A stretch of 64,000 bases of DNA from a virus, in the IMG/VR virus record IMGVR_UViG_3300047496_000430, positions 1 to 64,000 of that record. One strand, written 5' to 3'. Position numbers and translations under genes: made by a program. The notes under the pieces were generated by a model. The model was given only the letters and a program-made list of their open reading frames with translations. It did not search any database and was not told the DNA's origin. Positions 1 through 7,083 of the stretch are shown here, one piece after another. Position 1 is the first letter of the stretch, and every line of letters begins with the position of its first letter.

Positions 1-225
1 GTCCGTGCGCTGGAGGTAGACCGTGGTTGTGTCGACCGCGCGAAGACGCGTGTGGAGCTTCTTGAGCATCTCCGAGAACGTGCTGTGCTCGAAGGGCTCG
101 CAGCTGCGTCCATCTGCATCCTCGGTCGTCAGACTGCCCTCCGACAACTCCGTGTGCGGCAACCGCCGGTACTGCAGCAGGACGTACGGAATCGCAAAGG
201 ACGTGATGGCTTCTTGCGCGCTCAT
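1..225 (-). CDS. Hypothetical protein, N-terminal part, cut by left window edge
   Basis: Seen: an open frame of 75 codons that starts with ATG at 225 and is still open at position 1. Its start overlaps the stop of the gene upstream as ATGA, the normal junction in this cluster. The N-terminus reads MSAQEAITSFAIPYVLLQ. No domain is recognised and the C-terminus lies outside the window. In T4-like and jumbo myophages this position, just after the tail-assembly chaperone and small accessory genes, often leads to the tape measure, but nothing here shows that. Confidence 0.6.
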   Translation of the reverse strand, partial: MSAQEAITSFAIPYVLLQYRRLPHTELSEGSLTTEDADGRSCEPFEHSTFSEMLKKLHTRLRAVDTTTVYLQRTD

Positions 226-704
226 GTGCAGTCGAGCTCCTCGAGAATCTTCGTTGCGTAGCTGTGCGGCCGCGCGATGCGGTAGATAACCGCTCCCTCT
301 GGCGCCGCGCCGAAGTACACACGCGTGCCGTCCCAGAGCTCCAGCGATTCGAGGACTGTGCGTGCCTGTCCGAGAACCTGCGTCCCCCGCACGCGACGGA
401 TGGGTACGGTCTTGAGCAGCTCGGTGACGTCGTCGAGTGAGCAGCTCTGTTCCGCGGGCAGGCCGAGCCCGTGCATCGCGGCGAAGGCTTCTTCAGGAGT
501 GAGGTCCTGTACGCCATGCACGCGAAGGATGTTCGGGTCAACGCGGTCTTCGTTCAAACACTCGGCCTTCTTGCCGCAGCGCACGCAGACGTAGCCATCT
601 GGCCAAAAGCTGCTGGCGCGTCCCACCAAGAGGTCGACCTTCGCGTCCTCGTCCATGACCCTCAAGACCACGGGACACGCGCGGCAGATGATGAGCAGGC
701 TCAT
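222..704 (-). CDS. Small zinc-binding-type hypothetical protein (160 aa)
   Basis: Seen: two Cys pairs, C7-x2-C10 at the N-terminus and C40-x2-C43 followed by C49 (CVRCGKKAEC), which suggests a zinc ribbon. The rest is mixed alpha/beta-like with no recognised family. The start (704) overlaps the stop of the preceding gene by ATGA and its own stop overlaps the next start in the same way, so it sits in a translationally coupled string of small genes. Function unknown. Confidence 0.75.
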   Translation of the reverse strand: MSLLIICRACPVVLRVMDEDAKVDLLVGRASSFWPDGYVCVRCGKKAECLNEDRVDPNILRVHGVQDLTPEEAFAAMHGLGLPAEQSCSLDDVTELLKTVPIRRVRGTQVLGQARTVLESLELWDGTRVYFGAAPEGAVIYRIARPHSYATKILEELDCT

Positions 705-1285
705 GCTTGCGCCACTCCATCCTCGTCAGTGCCGGGACCCTTGGTCAGGCCCGGGTCGACGCCTTCACGTACGCGAACGATGGGGTTGCCTGCTTCGTCC
801 TTCGCGATGGTGCGTGAGGGCACGACGCGTTTTCCGGAAGGGAGGACCTGTACTCGCGAAGGTCCTGGCGCAGGCGGCGATGCAACGGTGAGTTCGGCCG
901 GCAGCTCAATCGCTGGTGGCGCGGGTGCGTCGTCCTGCTCGAGGACAGTGGGTGACGCTTCGTCCTCGCCGCCATCACCGCCGAACACGTGGACGTGGCC
1001 CTCTTCATCGTCGTCGTCTCGTACGTTTGCCCGCACAGGCGGAGACGCTTCTTCCTGCACAGCCAATCGCGGAGTGCGCACCGAGGGCGCAGTCGGCACA
1101 GCACGCGGACGAGGAGCTCCGTTCTGCGCGACAGCCAGCTGCACGACCGCGGAGGCGCCTTCGTCATCGATGAGCGCGCGCAACAACTCACCGCTGCTGA
1201 GACGCAGCACCAAGTAGGTCGCACTCGTTCCGCTCTCGAGCTGCATCTCTTGGGTGATGGCAGTGATGGAGACCTGGAGTTCCAT
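701..1285 (-). CDS. Hypothetical protein, acidic and Pro/Ala-rich (194 aa)
   Basis: Start chosen at ATG 1285, where the sequence gives a GAGG ribosome site five bases upstream; an upstream extension to 1429 would run through the neighbouring gene. The N-terminal 75 residues (MELQVSITAITQEMQLES...) look folded. The middle carries an Asp/Glu run (RDDDDEEGH) and a long Pro/Ala-rich stretch, and the C-terminus is hydrophilic. No family recognised. It starts right after the stop (TAG, 1288-1290) of the gene upstream. Confidence 0.7.
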   Translation of the reverse strand: MELQVSITAITQEMQLESGTSATYLVLRLSSGELLRALIDDEGASAVVQLAVAQNGAPRPRAVPTAPSVRTPRLAVQEEASPPVRANVRDDDDEEGHVHVFGGDGGEDEASPTVLEQDDAPAPPAIELPAELTVASPPAPGPSRVQVLPSGKRVVPSRTIAKDEAGNPIVRVREGVDPGLTKGPGTDEDGVAQA

Positions 1286-1287
1286 CG

Positions 1288-1572
1288 CTACCTCGGGTTG
1301 CCGGGCGCCGCTTGCGCTGTTCGCAGGTTGTCTTTGGTCAGTGAGACGAGCTGCGAGACCGTCTGCGCAAGGACCACGACGTGCTTGCCGACGCGATGGG
1401 CGTTGACGAGCATCGAGCACGAAGCCCACGCCTTGTCAGCGTAGTCGACACCTTCGGGACGCTCTGTTGGCCCGAGATAGGACATGCACGCAGGACCACA
1501 AACGCGCTCGGCGTTGAGGAAGCAGTAGAGCTTCGTTGCCGGCTTCGGCTCAGGACTGTTGTTGCTCTGCAC
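1288..1572 (-). CDS. Small Cys-containing hypothetical protein (94 aa, GTG start)
   Basis: I place the start at GTG 1572 because an AAGGAG motif lies seven bases upstream; it overlaps the end of the upstream gene by 23 bases. The protein has a tight Cys cluster (C-FLNAERV-C-GPA-C) near residues 18-30, then an Ala/Val-rich helical half. Similar short three-Cys proteins occur among small genes of large phages, but I cannot assign a function. Longer alternatives starting near 1668 read as out-of-frame shadow. Confidence 0.65.
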   Translation of the reverse strand: MQSNNSPEPKPATKLYCFLNAERVCGPACMSYLGPTERPEGVDYADKAWASCSMLVNAHRVGKHVVVLAQTVSQLVSLTKDNLRTAQAAPGNPR

Positions 1573-2002
1573 GGATGCGCTCCTTCTCCAGCTGCGCGCG
1601 GGTTTCGAAGATGCCTTTGGCGGCGCTCTGCGCAATGACGCCGATGTAGCGCGCGAGCGCACGCCCAAGACGCTGACGTGTCTCTTGGTTCGAGTCCGGA
1701 GTGACTGTTTCGAGGAAGCCCCACTTCATCAACAGCGCGCCGAGCTCTGTTGCGAAGGTGCGCGCGAAGAGGTTGCGGATGTCGAGGAAGAACTGGCGTG
1801 CGATTTCGTCCTGACTTCCGCTGCCATGGCTGAAGTGATGGACGAGTAGGTCTTCGACTTGCCCCTTCCAGCTACAGACTTCGCACTGTGCGTTCCCACC
1901 TGCGAGCAGCGACGCGGTGACGTCAGCGCCCCCGCAGGTAGGGCAGAAGTACGCCTTGTCCTTGTTGGGCGCACCGTTGTTGCCGTTGGCGGGAAGAGTC
2001 AT
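1550..2002 (-). CDS. Zinc-ribbon hypothetical protein (150 aa)
   Basis: Seen: CPTC at residues 20-23 and CEVC at 40-43, the spacing of a zinc ribbon, after a short polar N-terminus. The remaining 100 residues are helical (FFLDIRNLFARTFATELGALL) and end in a charged Glu/Arg/Gln tail. The start overlaps the stop of the upstream gene as ATGA. It sits directly downstream of the frameshift pair 3704-1999 and upstream of other small genes. Possibly a tail or morphogenesis accessory protein; that is inference from position only. Confidence 0.75.
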   Translation of the reverse strand: MTLPANGNNGAPNKDKAYFCPTCGGADVTASLLAGGNAQCEVCSWKGQVEDLLVHHFSHGSGSQDEIARQFFLDIRNLFARTFATELGALLMKWGFLETVTPDSNQETRQRLGRALARYIGVIAQSAAKGIFETRAQLEKERIRAEQQQS

Positions 2003-2361
2003 GTCAGCGTGTTCTTCTTTCCGAGCTGCTTGTAGAGCTCGTCGAGGTCCTTCTTGCTACGCGCCGGCTTCGCGGGTTCCGGAGCCCTCTCGAGATATCG
2101 AGTCTTCATCCGGCTGCGCACCTGCCCAGAGGCCATAGGTGTGACCGTGAGACCACCAGAGGCGCGCACCTTGGCGACCTCCTCCATCAACAACCGCACA
2201 TGGTCGGCCTTGTCGCGCTTCTTCTGGGTCTCGAGCCAGGGGAACGCGATTTTCATGTACTCCTCAAAGACTTCTTGGCCCTTCTCCTTGGCAATGATGG
2301 CTTGAGCGAGCGCTCGAATCCGTGCGTGCTCTACTTGTTCCTTCTTGAGCACGTACAGCAT
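1999..2361 (-). CDS. Downstream (-1 frame) part of a frameshifted tail-assembly chaperone-like gene (120 aa from ATG)
   Basis: From ATG 2361 this is a helical, charged 120-residue protein (VLKKEQVEHARIRALAQAII...). That ATG lacks a good ribosome site. The same frame is open upstream for 32 more codons, back to the slippery heptamer at 2463-2457 in the end of gene 2451-3704, and those codons have the GC-rich third positions of real coding sequence. The most likely product is therefore the C-terminal 152 residues of a 568-residue frameshift fusion. An independent 120-residue product from ATG 2361 is possible too. Confidence 0.75.
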   Translation of the reverse strand: MLYVLKKEQVEHARIRALAQAIIAKEKGQEVFEEYMKIAFPWLETQKKRDKADHVRLLMEEVAKVRASGGLTVTPMASGQVRSRMKTRYLERAPEPAKPARSKKDLDELYKQLGKKNTLT

Positions 2362-2450
2362 GAGGAGAGACTCTCGGAGTGACCCCTTCGGGGGCGGCTC
2401 GCGGATGGTGGCGAACAGGATGCCTGCGCGCGCCCACCCCTCCGGAGTCT

Positions 2451-3704
2451 CTAGCCATTTCCCACTTTCTCCGCGACGAAGAGCTTGCGCACTCGGATGT
2501 CAAACCAGAAGTAGTTCACACCGAGCGATGCGAGCATGTGGAAGGGATAGCGGATGAGTAGGTTGAACTTCTTCCAGAACAGCTCCGCCTCGAACCGCCC
2601 TTCGCTGTTGAGGTGCGAGGGCATCACATTGCCGTTGATGCTGTACACGCCAATAGCGACAGACATCATCGAGAACTTGTCGAGCAGGTAGCGGTCGCTG
2701 ACGGCCACACCCTTCGACTCTTCCATCACCAAGCGCTTGATGGCGAGGTCTTCTTCACCGCTCATCGAACGGAACGTCGGCTCGAAAACGTTCGGGATGA
2801 TGGGAATCCGCTGGGTGACGAAGCCCTGCATGATGAGGTCGGAGAGGTCGAGCGGTGTGAGCTTCTCCTCGATGATTTTTCGCTGCTCCTCGTTGTTGAG
2901 GATGTCCTTCATCATCATTTCGCGAAACGTGTTGAAGTCGAAGTCGTCGAGACGACGCACGGCTTCCTGGATGTTCGCTTGTGACGCGTCGGGAGATGCG
3001 GCCGGTCCGTCATTGGGCGAATTGCCCAGTCGCCCGGCCATTCCGGCAGGCCCTGCAGTGGCTTCGCGCTCGGCACGCGCATCGCCACTTTCCACGACTT
3101 GCCGCGCTGACTGGAGCTCCTGCAGCGCGCGCAGGTCTTGAATCGTGCCCTCGCTCAACGTGGTCGGCGGCGGTGCCAACATCTGCGGTGGGACCTGTTC
3201 CTTGCCCCGGATGACGCCGTACTTGCGCGCGAGGTTGGGCTGCGACGTAGCGAACATCGACCCGTGCCCCTCACGAAACTCTGGGTCCTCGCGTGCCGCA
3301 GGCGGGAGCATGTCTCCGGGGCGGAGAGCGAGCGGAGCTTGGGTTGCTGCGGCCGCGCGCGCCGGCGGTCCTGTCAACGGTCCACGGGGAGGCACCAGCG
3401 GCATCGGTGCTCCGCCAAAGATTCCCCCACCCGTCGGCGGAGGTGCAGCGCGCGGAGGCGGCGCTGCCTGTTCCGACATCGTGGCATTCTTCGACGCAGG
3501 CCCATCCAGCATAGGAATGGGCGGCGTCTTACCGCCAGCGACGGGAGCGTTGTACCTATTCGGTGCCAGGCGTCCCCCGGCTTCTGCTGCATAGCGCAGC
3601 GCTGCAGGGTCCATCACGGTGGACGAGACGAGGGGTGGTCCGAAAGTCGTCGGCGCCGACGGGTCCTTCTGCACAGCGGATGCGGTCTCGCGCTTCATGG
3701 TCAC
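2451..3704 (-). CDS. Tail-assembly chaperone-like protein, zero-frame product (417 aa)
   Basis: Residues 1 to about 235 are Pro/Ala/Gly-rich and look disordered. The C-terminal 180 residues are folded and helical, with a segment like QRIPIIPNVFEPTFRSMSGEED that resembles tail-assembly chaperone or baseplate-hub-assembly proteins of large myophages; I give this as similarity of pattern, not a proven match. The frameshift signal at its 3' end is the classic mark of tail-assembly chaperones. Upstream lie a strong minus-strand terminator (3745-3777) and tandem TGTACGCC repeats, so it may have its own promoter. AGGTG precedes the ATG by three bases. Confidence 0.75.
   Translation of the reverse strand: MTMKRETASAVQKDPSAPTTFGPPLVSSTVMDPAALRYAAEAGGRLAPNRYNAPVAGGKTPPIPMLDGPASKNATMSEQAAPPPRAAPPPTGGGIFGGAPMPLVPPRGPLTGPPARAAAATQAPLALRPGDMLPPAAREDPEFREGHGSMFATSQPNLARKYGVIRGKEQVPPQMLAPPPTTLSEGTIQDLRALQELQSARQVVESGDARAEREATAGPAGMAGRLGNSPNDGPAASPDASQANIQEAVRRLDDFDFNTFREMMMKDILNNEEQRKIIEEKLTPLDLSDLIMQGFVTQRIPIIPNVFEPTFRSMSGEEDLAIKRLVMEESKGVAVSDRYLLDKFSMMSVAIGVYSINGNVMPSHLNSEGRFEAELFWKKFNLLIRYPFHMLASLGVNYFWFDIRVRKLFVAEKVGNG
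2457..2463 (-). promoter_or_regulatory. Programmed -1 ribosomal frameshift site (G GGA AAT)
   Basis: The heptamer reads G GGA AAT in the zero frame, one codon (GGC) before the TAG stop at 2453-2451. It fits the X XXY YYZ rule and differs only in the last base from the G GGA AAG site of the lambda G-T tail chaperone genes. Starting one base past the GGC codon, AGAGACTC (2452-2445) can pair with GAGTCTCT (2373-2366), and a CCCC-CGAA-GGGG hairpin lies inside that loop, giving possible stimulatory structure. The -1 frame runs on without a stop into 2361-1999. Confidence 0.75.
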
Positions 3705-3705
3705 C

Positions 3706-3724
3706 TGTACGCCAGTTGTACGCC
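3706..3724 (-). promoter_or_regulatory. Tandem TGTACGCC repeat upstream of chaperone-like gene
   Basis: TGTACGCC occurs at 3706-3713 and again at 3717-3724 (plus-strand reading), 11 bases apart, about one helical turn. The pair lies between the terminator of gene 3778-4344 and the ATG at 3704, overlapping the untranslated leader. It could be an operator or a leader regulatory element. No clear -35/-10 pair was found, so the role is speculative. Confidence 0.3.
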
Positions 3725-3744
3725 TGGCTTGTTCAAGGGGCTAG

Positions 3745-3777
3745 AGAAAAAGAAGGGCGGGACTGCCCCGCCCTTCC
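3745..3777 (-). terminator. Rho-independent terminator, minus strand
   Basis: A perfect 10-bp stem pairs 3776-3767 with 3761-3752 around a 5-base loop (3766-3762), followed on the minus strand by CTTTTT (3752-3747 region). It begins immediately after the TAG of gene 3778-4344 (stop 3780-3778). This is one of few convincing intrinsic terminators in the late cluster. Confidence 0.8.
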
Positions 3778-4344
3778 CTACGATTTCTTCCGAATGGCCT
3801 CGAAGAGTTTCACCCGCAGTTCGTGTCCTCCCCACGCCGGCTCCCTACCCGTGGAATACTGAAGGGCCGGATTGACGGGATGGCCGTCGTCGAAGGCGAG
3901 GTCGGCTGCGAGGATGACGTTCTTCAGGTGCTGCGGCGGACTGGCAATGCTCGACAGCTCCCCCTGTAACAAGATGTACGGACCTCGACAAACCGCGGTG
4001 TCTTGCATGCGTATCTCCACGTCCGACGTGAAGAACTGCGAGAGCAGCATCCCCTCCACAACGAGAAGAAGTACCGCCGGGGACATGTAGAGCGCGCTAA
4101 TGTCGACGCGCGTCCACGTGAGCGCGGCGCCGCCTATGTGCATCCGCATCGGGTGCGTCATCGCTACATCGCGCGAGTGCATGAAGCCGATGGGCCACCC
4201 ACCGCCGGCGAAGACAACCTCGCCGACTTGTTCTTTCCGCACGGCTACTTCGTCGGAATCCGAGAGAACCCCGCCGGCGGCTTCACCGGCGCCGTCGGGG
4301 GAGCCTGCAGGACCTTCATCATGTGTCTCTTGCATCGGGGGCAC
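3778..4344 (-). CDS. Hypothetical protein with hydrophobic beta-rich core (188 aa, start uncertain)
   Basis: The C-terminal 150 residues look folded (GFMHSRDVAMTHPMRMH, then a hydrophobic LYMSPAVLLLVVEGMLLSQF and a beta-like region). The first 35 residues overlap the preceding gene by 100 bases. A GTG at 4242, two bases after that gene's stop, is an alternative start that removes the overlap (154 aa); an ATG at 4335 is another. No family recognised. A strong terminator follows its stop, so it ends a transcription unit. Confidence 0.65.
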   Translation of the reverse strand: MPPMQETHDEGPAGSPDGAGEAAGGVLSDSDEVAVRKEQVGEVVFAGGGWPIGFMHSRDVAMTHPMRMHIGGAALTWTRVDISALYMSPAVLLLVVEGMLLSQFFTSDVEIRMQDTAVCRGPYILLQGELSSIASPPQHLKNVILAADLAFDDGHPVNPALQYSTGREPAWGGHELRVKLFEAIRKKS

Positions 4345-4511
4345 TTGCTATTGGTAGGTGTGGTCTTGTCGTGCGGCACCAGGTCGCCGACCTTCCAGCC
4401 AGCACTGTGCGCTTGCTGGACCTTCCGCGTCATCTTGCAGCGCGGGTACGTGCACTCCAGAACGAACTCAGCGAATATCGGGTTCTCGACCTTCGGCATC
4501 GGGCCTCGCAC
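4245..4511 (-). CDS. Zinc-ribbon hypothetical protein (84-88 aa)
   Basis: Seen: a C-x4-C pair (CTYPRC) and a CPRC pair about 35 residues later, typical of a small zinc ribbon. The ORF opens with GTG at 4511; ATG 4499 (84 aa) has AGGAG 11 bases upstream and is equally good. The C-terminus is Pro-rich. It overlaps its upstream neighbour by 44 bases. Function unknown; one of several tiny zinc-binding proteins in this part of the genome. Confidence 0.65.
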   Translation of the reverse strand: MRGPMPKVENPIFAEFVLECTYPRCKMTRKVQQAHSAGWKVGDLVPHDKTTPTNSKCPRCKRHMMKVLQAPPTAPVKPPAGFSRIPTK

Positions 4512-4821
4512 TCCTCTCCTTCACGTCCACCATCTTCACGATGGCCTCGAGAATCTCCTTCTTCGAAGGCTCGCGTGCGTGCGCGTTCGGTGCGAGCTCG
4601 AGACGGCTCTCGGTGAGCGCGATGCGGATGGCCTCACGAGTCATCAGCTGGAGGCGCTTCAACTCCGCCATCACGCGGTCCTCGAACCGCTGCGCCAGTT
4701 CGTAGCAGCCAGGACAGCAGAAGACCGCGGCGAAGATTTTGGCCTTCTCCGCGGGCACCGGCGTCTTGCAGTTCATGCACAGCAGCCCCTCAGCCAAGAG
4801 GACCTCCCGTGAGCCATGCAC
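4468..4821 (-). CDS. Zinc-binding helical hypothetical protein (117 aa)
   Basis: Seen: C15-x2-C18 near the N-terminus and a CCPGC group at about residues 35-39, followed by a long amphipathic helical segment and a polar tail. This looks like a zinc-ribbon or treble-clef head on a helical body. It overlaps both neighbours (32 and 44 bases). No family recognised. Confidence 0.7.
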   Translation of the reverse strand: MHGSREVLLAEGLLCMNCKTPVPAEKAKIFAAVFCCPGCYELAQRFEDRVMAELKRLQLMTREAIRIALTESRLELAPNAHAREPSKKEILEAIVKMVDVKERSARPDAEGREPDIR

Positions 4822-5176
4822 TCAGGCCTTCGGACTCTTCTGGTTCCTCGCGCTGGAGCTCTTCGCGGTCGGCGAGCATGCGCTGGTCGTCGTCGAACTT
4901 CACAATGAGCTCGGTCACGGCCTGGAGTTGAGCACGCAGCGGCTCAGCAAGATAGGGCGTGGTACGCACTGCCCAGTCCAGTGCGTACTCCGCGGCGCTC
5001 TCTAGCTTGCGCAGCTCGATGAGCATGTCGAGCTTTCCGCTCTCGAACAGGCGCACGACGCGGCGAATGAGCTGCTCGTCCCAGCGGAAACGACGAAGGT
5101 ACTCATCGAGCGGCCCGGTGGTCGCGCGGTACGCTGCTGTTCGAACCAGCAAGAGCTCTGCGGTCGTGGGCGTCAT
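4790..5176 (-). CDS. Helical hypothetical protein (128 aa)
   Basis: Almost entirely predicted helix with many Leu, Arg and Glu and an acidic tail (LQREEPEESEG). No motif recognised. Its start overlaps the stop of gene 5173-5577 as ATGA, so translation is likely coupled. Possibly a small structural or chaperone protein; no direct evidence. Confidence 0.7.
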   Translation of the reverse strand: MTPTTAELLLVRTAAYRATTGPLDEYLRRFRWDEQLIRRVVRLFESGKLDMLIELRKLESAAEYALDWAVRTTPYLAEPLRAQLQAVTELIVKFDDDQRMLADREELQREEPEESEGLSAWLTGGPLG

Positions 5177-5577
5177 GCTTGGAAGTAGTCATCGAGCTTC
5201 GACCAGCCGACGAGCGCCGCAGGGTCAGCGGTGACAAGAATGTTGACTGCTCTCGGGGCGCGTTGCGCAACGAGTGCTAGTACATCAGCCTTGTTGATGG
5301 GCCGTGTGGTGAGCTGCAGCTGGTAGCGCATCTCTGGCGGCCACACAGCAGGGAAGTTCGCCGTCGGGGGGAGCGGTGCGTCGGGACTTTGCCACTGCAC
5401 CCAAAGCAGGTATCGCGTGATGCCGTTCGCCTGTTCGATGTCCTGAAGGAACGCGTTGAGACGCAGCGCCTTCTCCTGGTTCACGGAGCAGTCCGGATTG
5501 AGCGTGCTCTTCTGAGCAAGCGCGACCAGCGCTGTGTACTGCTCAAGGGTGAGCGTGAGCGAGGAGGGAATCGACAT
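5173..5577 (-). CDS. Hypothetical protein (134 aa)
   Basis: Start chosen at ATG 5577, eleven bases after the stop of the dNMP kinase; a longer frame up to 5757 only reads through the kinase gene. The protein starts MSIPSSLTLTLEQYTALVAL, has a helical first half and a more beta-like second half (MRYQLQLTTRPINKADVL). No recognised family. Confidence 0.7.
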   Translation of the reverse strand: MSIPSSLTLTLEQYTALVALAQKSTLNPDCSVNQEKALRLNAFLQDIEQANGITRYLLWVQWQSPDAPLPPTANFPAVWPPEMRYQLQLTTRPINKADVLALVAQRAPRAVNILVTADPAALVGWSKLDDYFQA

Positions 5578-5587
5578 GGGCGGTACT

Positions 5588-6667
5588 CTATCCCCGGAAT
5601 CGGTCCGCGAGTAGCGGGTCTTCACGGAGCGCGGTGAGCTGTAGTGCGACCGCGGTTTCGAGGTCCTGCAGCGTCCCAATGTTGCTGATGACCCCGTCGA
5701 AGAGCTCGTCTGGGATGGTCGTTTGTTCCGTCTCGCTGAGGTGCTGCCCTGCCGCACCGATGAGTCCTGCTCCAGGGCGTACGATGCGGATGACCTTGGC
5801 TCCGCGCTTCTTCAGCCCCTCGACCTCGTTGCGGAAGCGGATGTCGGGGATGACGACGAACTCCGGGATGGCTGCTTCCGGACGCGGCGCGTAGTCGAAC
5901 AGGCCGCGCTTTGCCTCGTAGCGCGGGTGCGCCCGTCCTTCGTACTTCTCTCGCGGCGCATCGTCGGGGTAGTCCGCCGGATAGACATAGTCCAGCATCA
6001 CGGACTTGCCCTCGAGCAGTTGCTCCGCCATTCGCAGCGCGTACTCAACCCATACGTCTTGGTAGCATCTGCGTCCGAACTCTGTGCCGAGCTGCTGGAG
6101 AGCATGTCGCGGCGTGAGGTACGCGAACGGTTCGTCGTTTTCGTGCCCGACGAGCTGCCCGTCCTTCATGACCGACTTCTTGTAGAAGCTGCGTGGGTAG
6201 CGGGTATCCGGCAAGTTGCGCTTGTAGCTAGCGCCCCAGAGCGTCTCTTCATCCCAGCCGAACCAGTCCGCGCACGCGCGCTTCAAAGGGTCCGCCAACG
6301 AGACGACGATGCCATCGTGGTTCTTTACGAAGAAGTCGGCTGCCGCAGACTTCCCCGAACCCGCCGCACCACAGATGCCGATAATCATGACTTCGGTCTC
6401 CCCCTTCTTGAGCGCGATGCCGAACTGCTTCGCTAGATTCCCAACAGTGCGCGCGGATACACCCAACAGGCGGGCTACTGCGTCGGCAGTCTGCCCTTCA
6501 CGCAGACACTGCATCGCGCCCTCGACCTCAGCACCCGAGAGCTTCTTCCCTACTGCGCGCCCTTCCGCAAAGGTCACATAGGCTGGGTTCTTTGCATTCA
6601 GCGGCGTTGTGAGCGCCTGTTCTACTGACCATCCGGGAACACCGCCCATGGAATTACTGGTCTCCAT
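5588..6667 (-). CDS. Deoxynucleoside monophosphate kinase with N-terminal HTH extension (359 aa)
   Basis: The kinase part starts at about residue 94 with MIIGICGAAGSGKS, a P-loop at residues 97-107, followed by segments (VSLADPLKRAC, CYQDVWVEYALRM, VVIPDIRFRNE) expected for phage dNMP kinases of the T4 gene-1 kind, which phosphorylate dGMP, dTMP and hydroxymethyl-dCMP. Residues 45-88 form a helix-turn-helix (TADAVARLLGVSARTVGN). An internal ATG at 6388 has AAGGGGGAG nine bases upstream, so a 266-residue kinase alone, close to the family's usual 240 residues, could be made. It works with the dCMP deaminase upstream in dNTP supply. Confidence 0.85.
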   Translation of the reverse strand: METSNSMGGVPGWSVEQALTTPLNAKNPAYVTFAEGRAVGKKLSGAEVEGAMQCLREGQTADAVARLLGVSARTVGNLAKQFGIALKKGETEVMIIGICGAAGSGKSAAADFFVKNHDGIVVSLADPLKRACADWFGWDEETLWGASYKRNLPDTRYPRSFYKKSVMKDGQLVGHENDEPFAYLTPRHALQQLGTEFGRRCYQDVWVEYALRMAEQLLEGKSVMLDYVYPADYPDDAPREKYEGRAHPRYEAKRGLFDYAPRPEAAIPEFVVIPDIRFRNEVEGLKKRGAKVIRIVRPGAGLIGAAGQHLSETEQTTIPDELFDGVISNIGTLQDLETAVALQLTALREDPLLADRFRG

Positions 6668-6669
6668 GG

Positions 6670-7065
6670 TCAGCTCGTGTACCGGCTGACGGTGCCTTCG
6701 AAGACCTGCTTCCAGCCCCAGTCGTCGAGCATGAACTGGCGGTACTGGTCATCGGTGATGACGAGCTGGTCGTCGACGCTGAGGTTCAGCATCCCGAGGA
6801 CGACGTCGTAGTCCTTGGTGTGGTCTTCCGGTTCGGGGAGGTCGAAGTAGAGCGTGATGTGTTCACCCCTGCGGTGCGCCGAGAGACGCGCCTCGAGGGC
6901 CTTGTCGAGGGCCTCGCCGTACGCTTTGTGCGCCTTGAGGAAGACCTCGCGATGCGCGTCGCGATTCTTCTGAATCTGCGCGATGAGGTCAGCCTTGTTC
7001 GCCTTGATGGAGCCGAGGCCCGCATTCTTACCGAAGAAACCACCGATGCCTGCGTCCGGGTGCAT
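6670..7065 (-). CDS. Hypothetical protein (131 aa)
   Basis: Starts at ATG 7065 with AGGAG seven bases upstream. A central helical region (KADLIAQIQKNRDAHREVFL) is followed by beta-like segments (HITLYFDLPEPEDHTKDYD) and an aromatic C-terminus. It lies between the dCMP deaminase and dNMP kinase genes. I recognise no enzyme motif, so a nucleotide-metabolism role would be guilt by association only. Confidence 0.7.
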   Translation of the reverse strand: MHPDAGIGGFFGKNAGLGSIKANKADLIAQIQKNRDAHREVFLKAHKAYGEALDKALEARLSAHRRGEHITLYFDLPEPEDHTKDYDVVLGMLNLSVDDQLVITDDQYRQFMLDDWGWKQVFEGTVSRYTS

Positions 7066-7083
7066 GTTCTTACTCCTGCGGTC

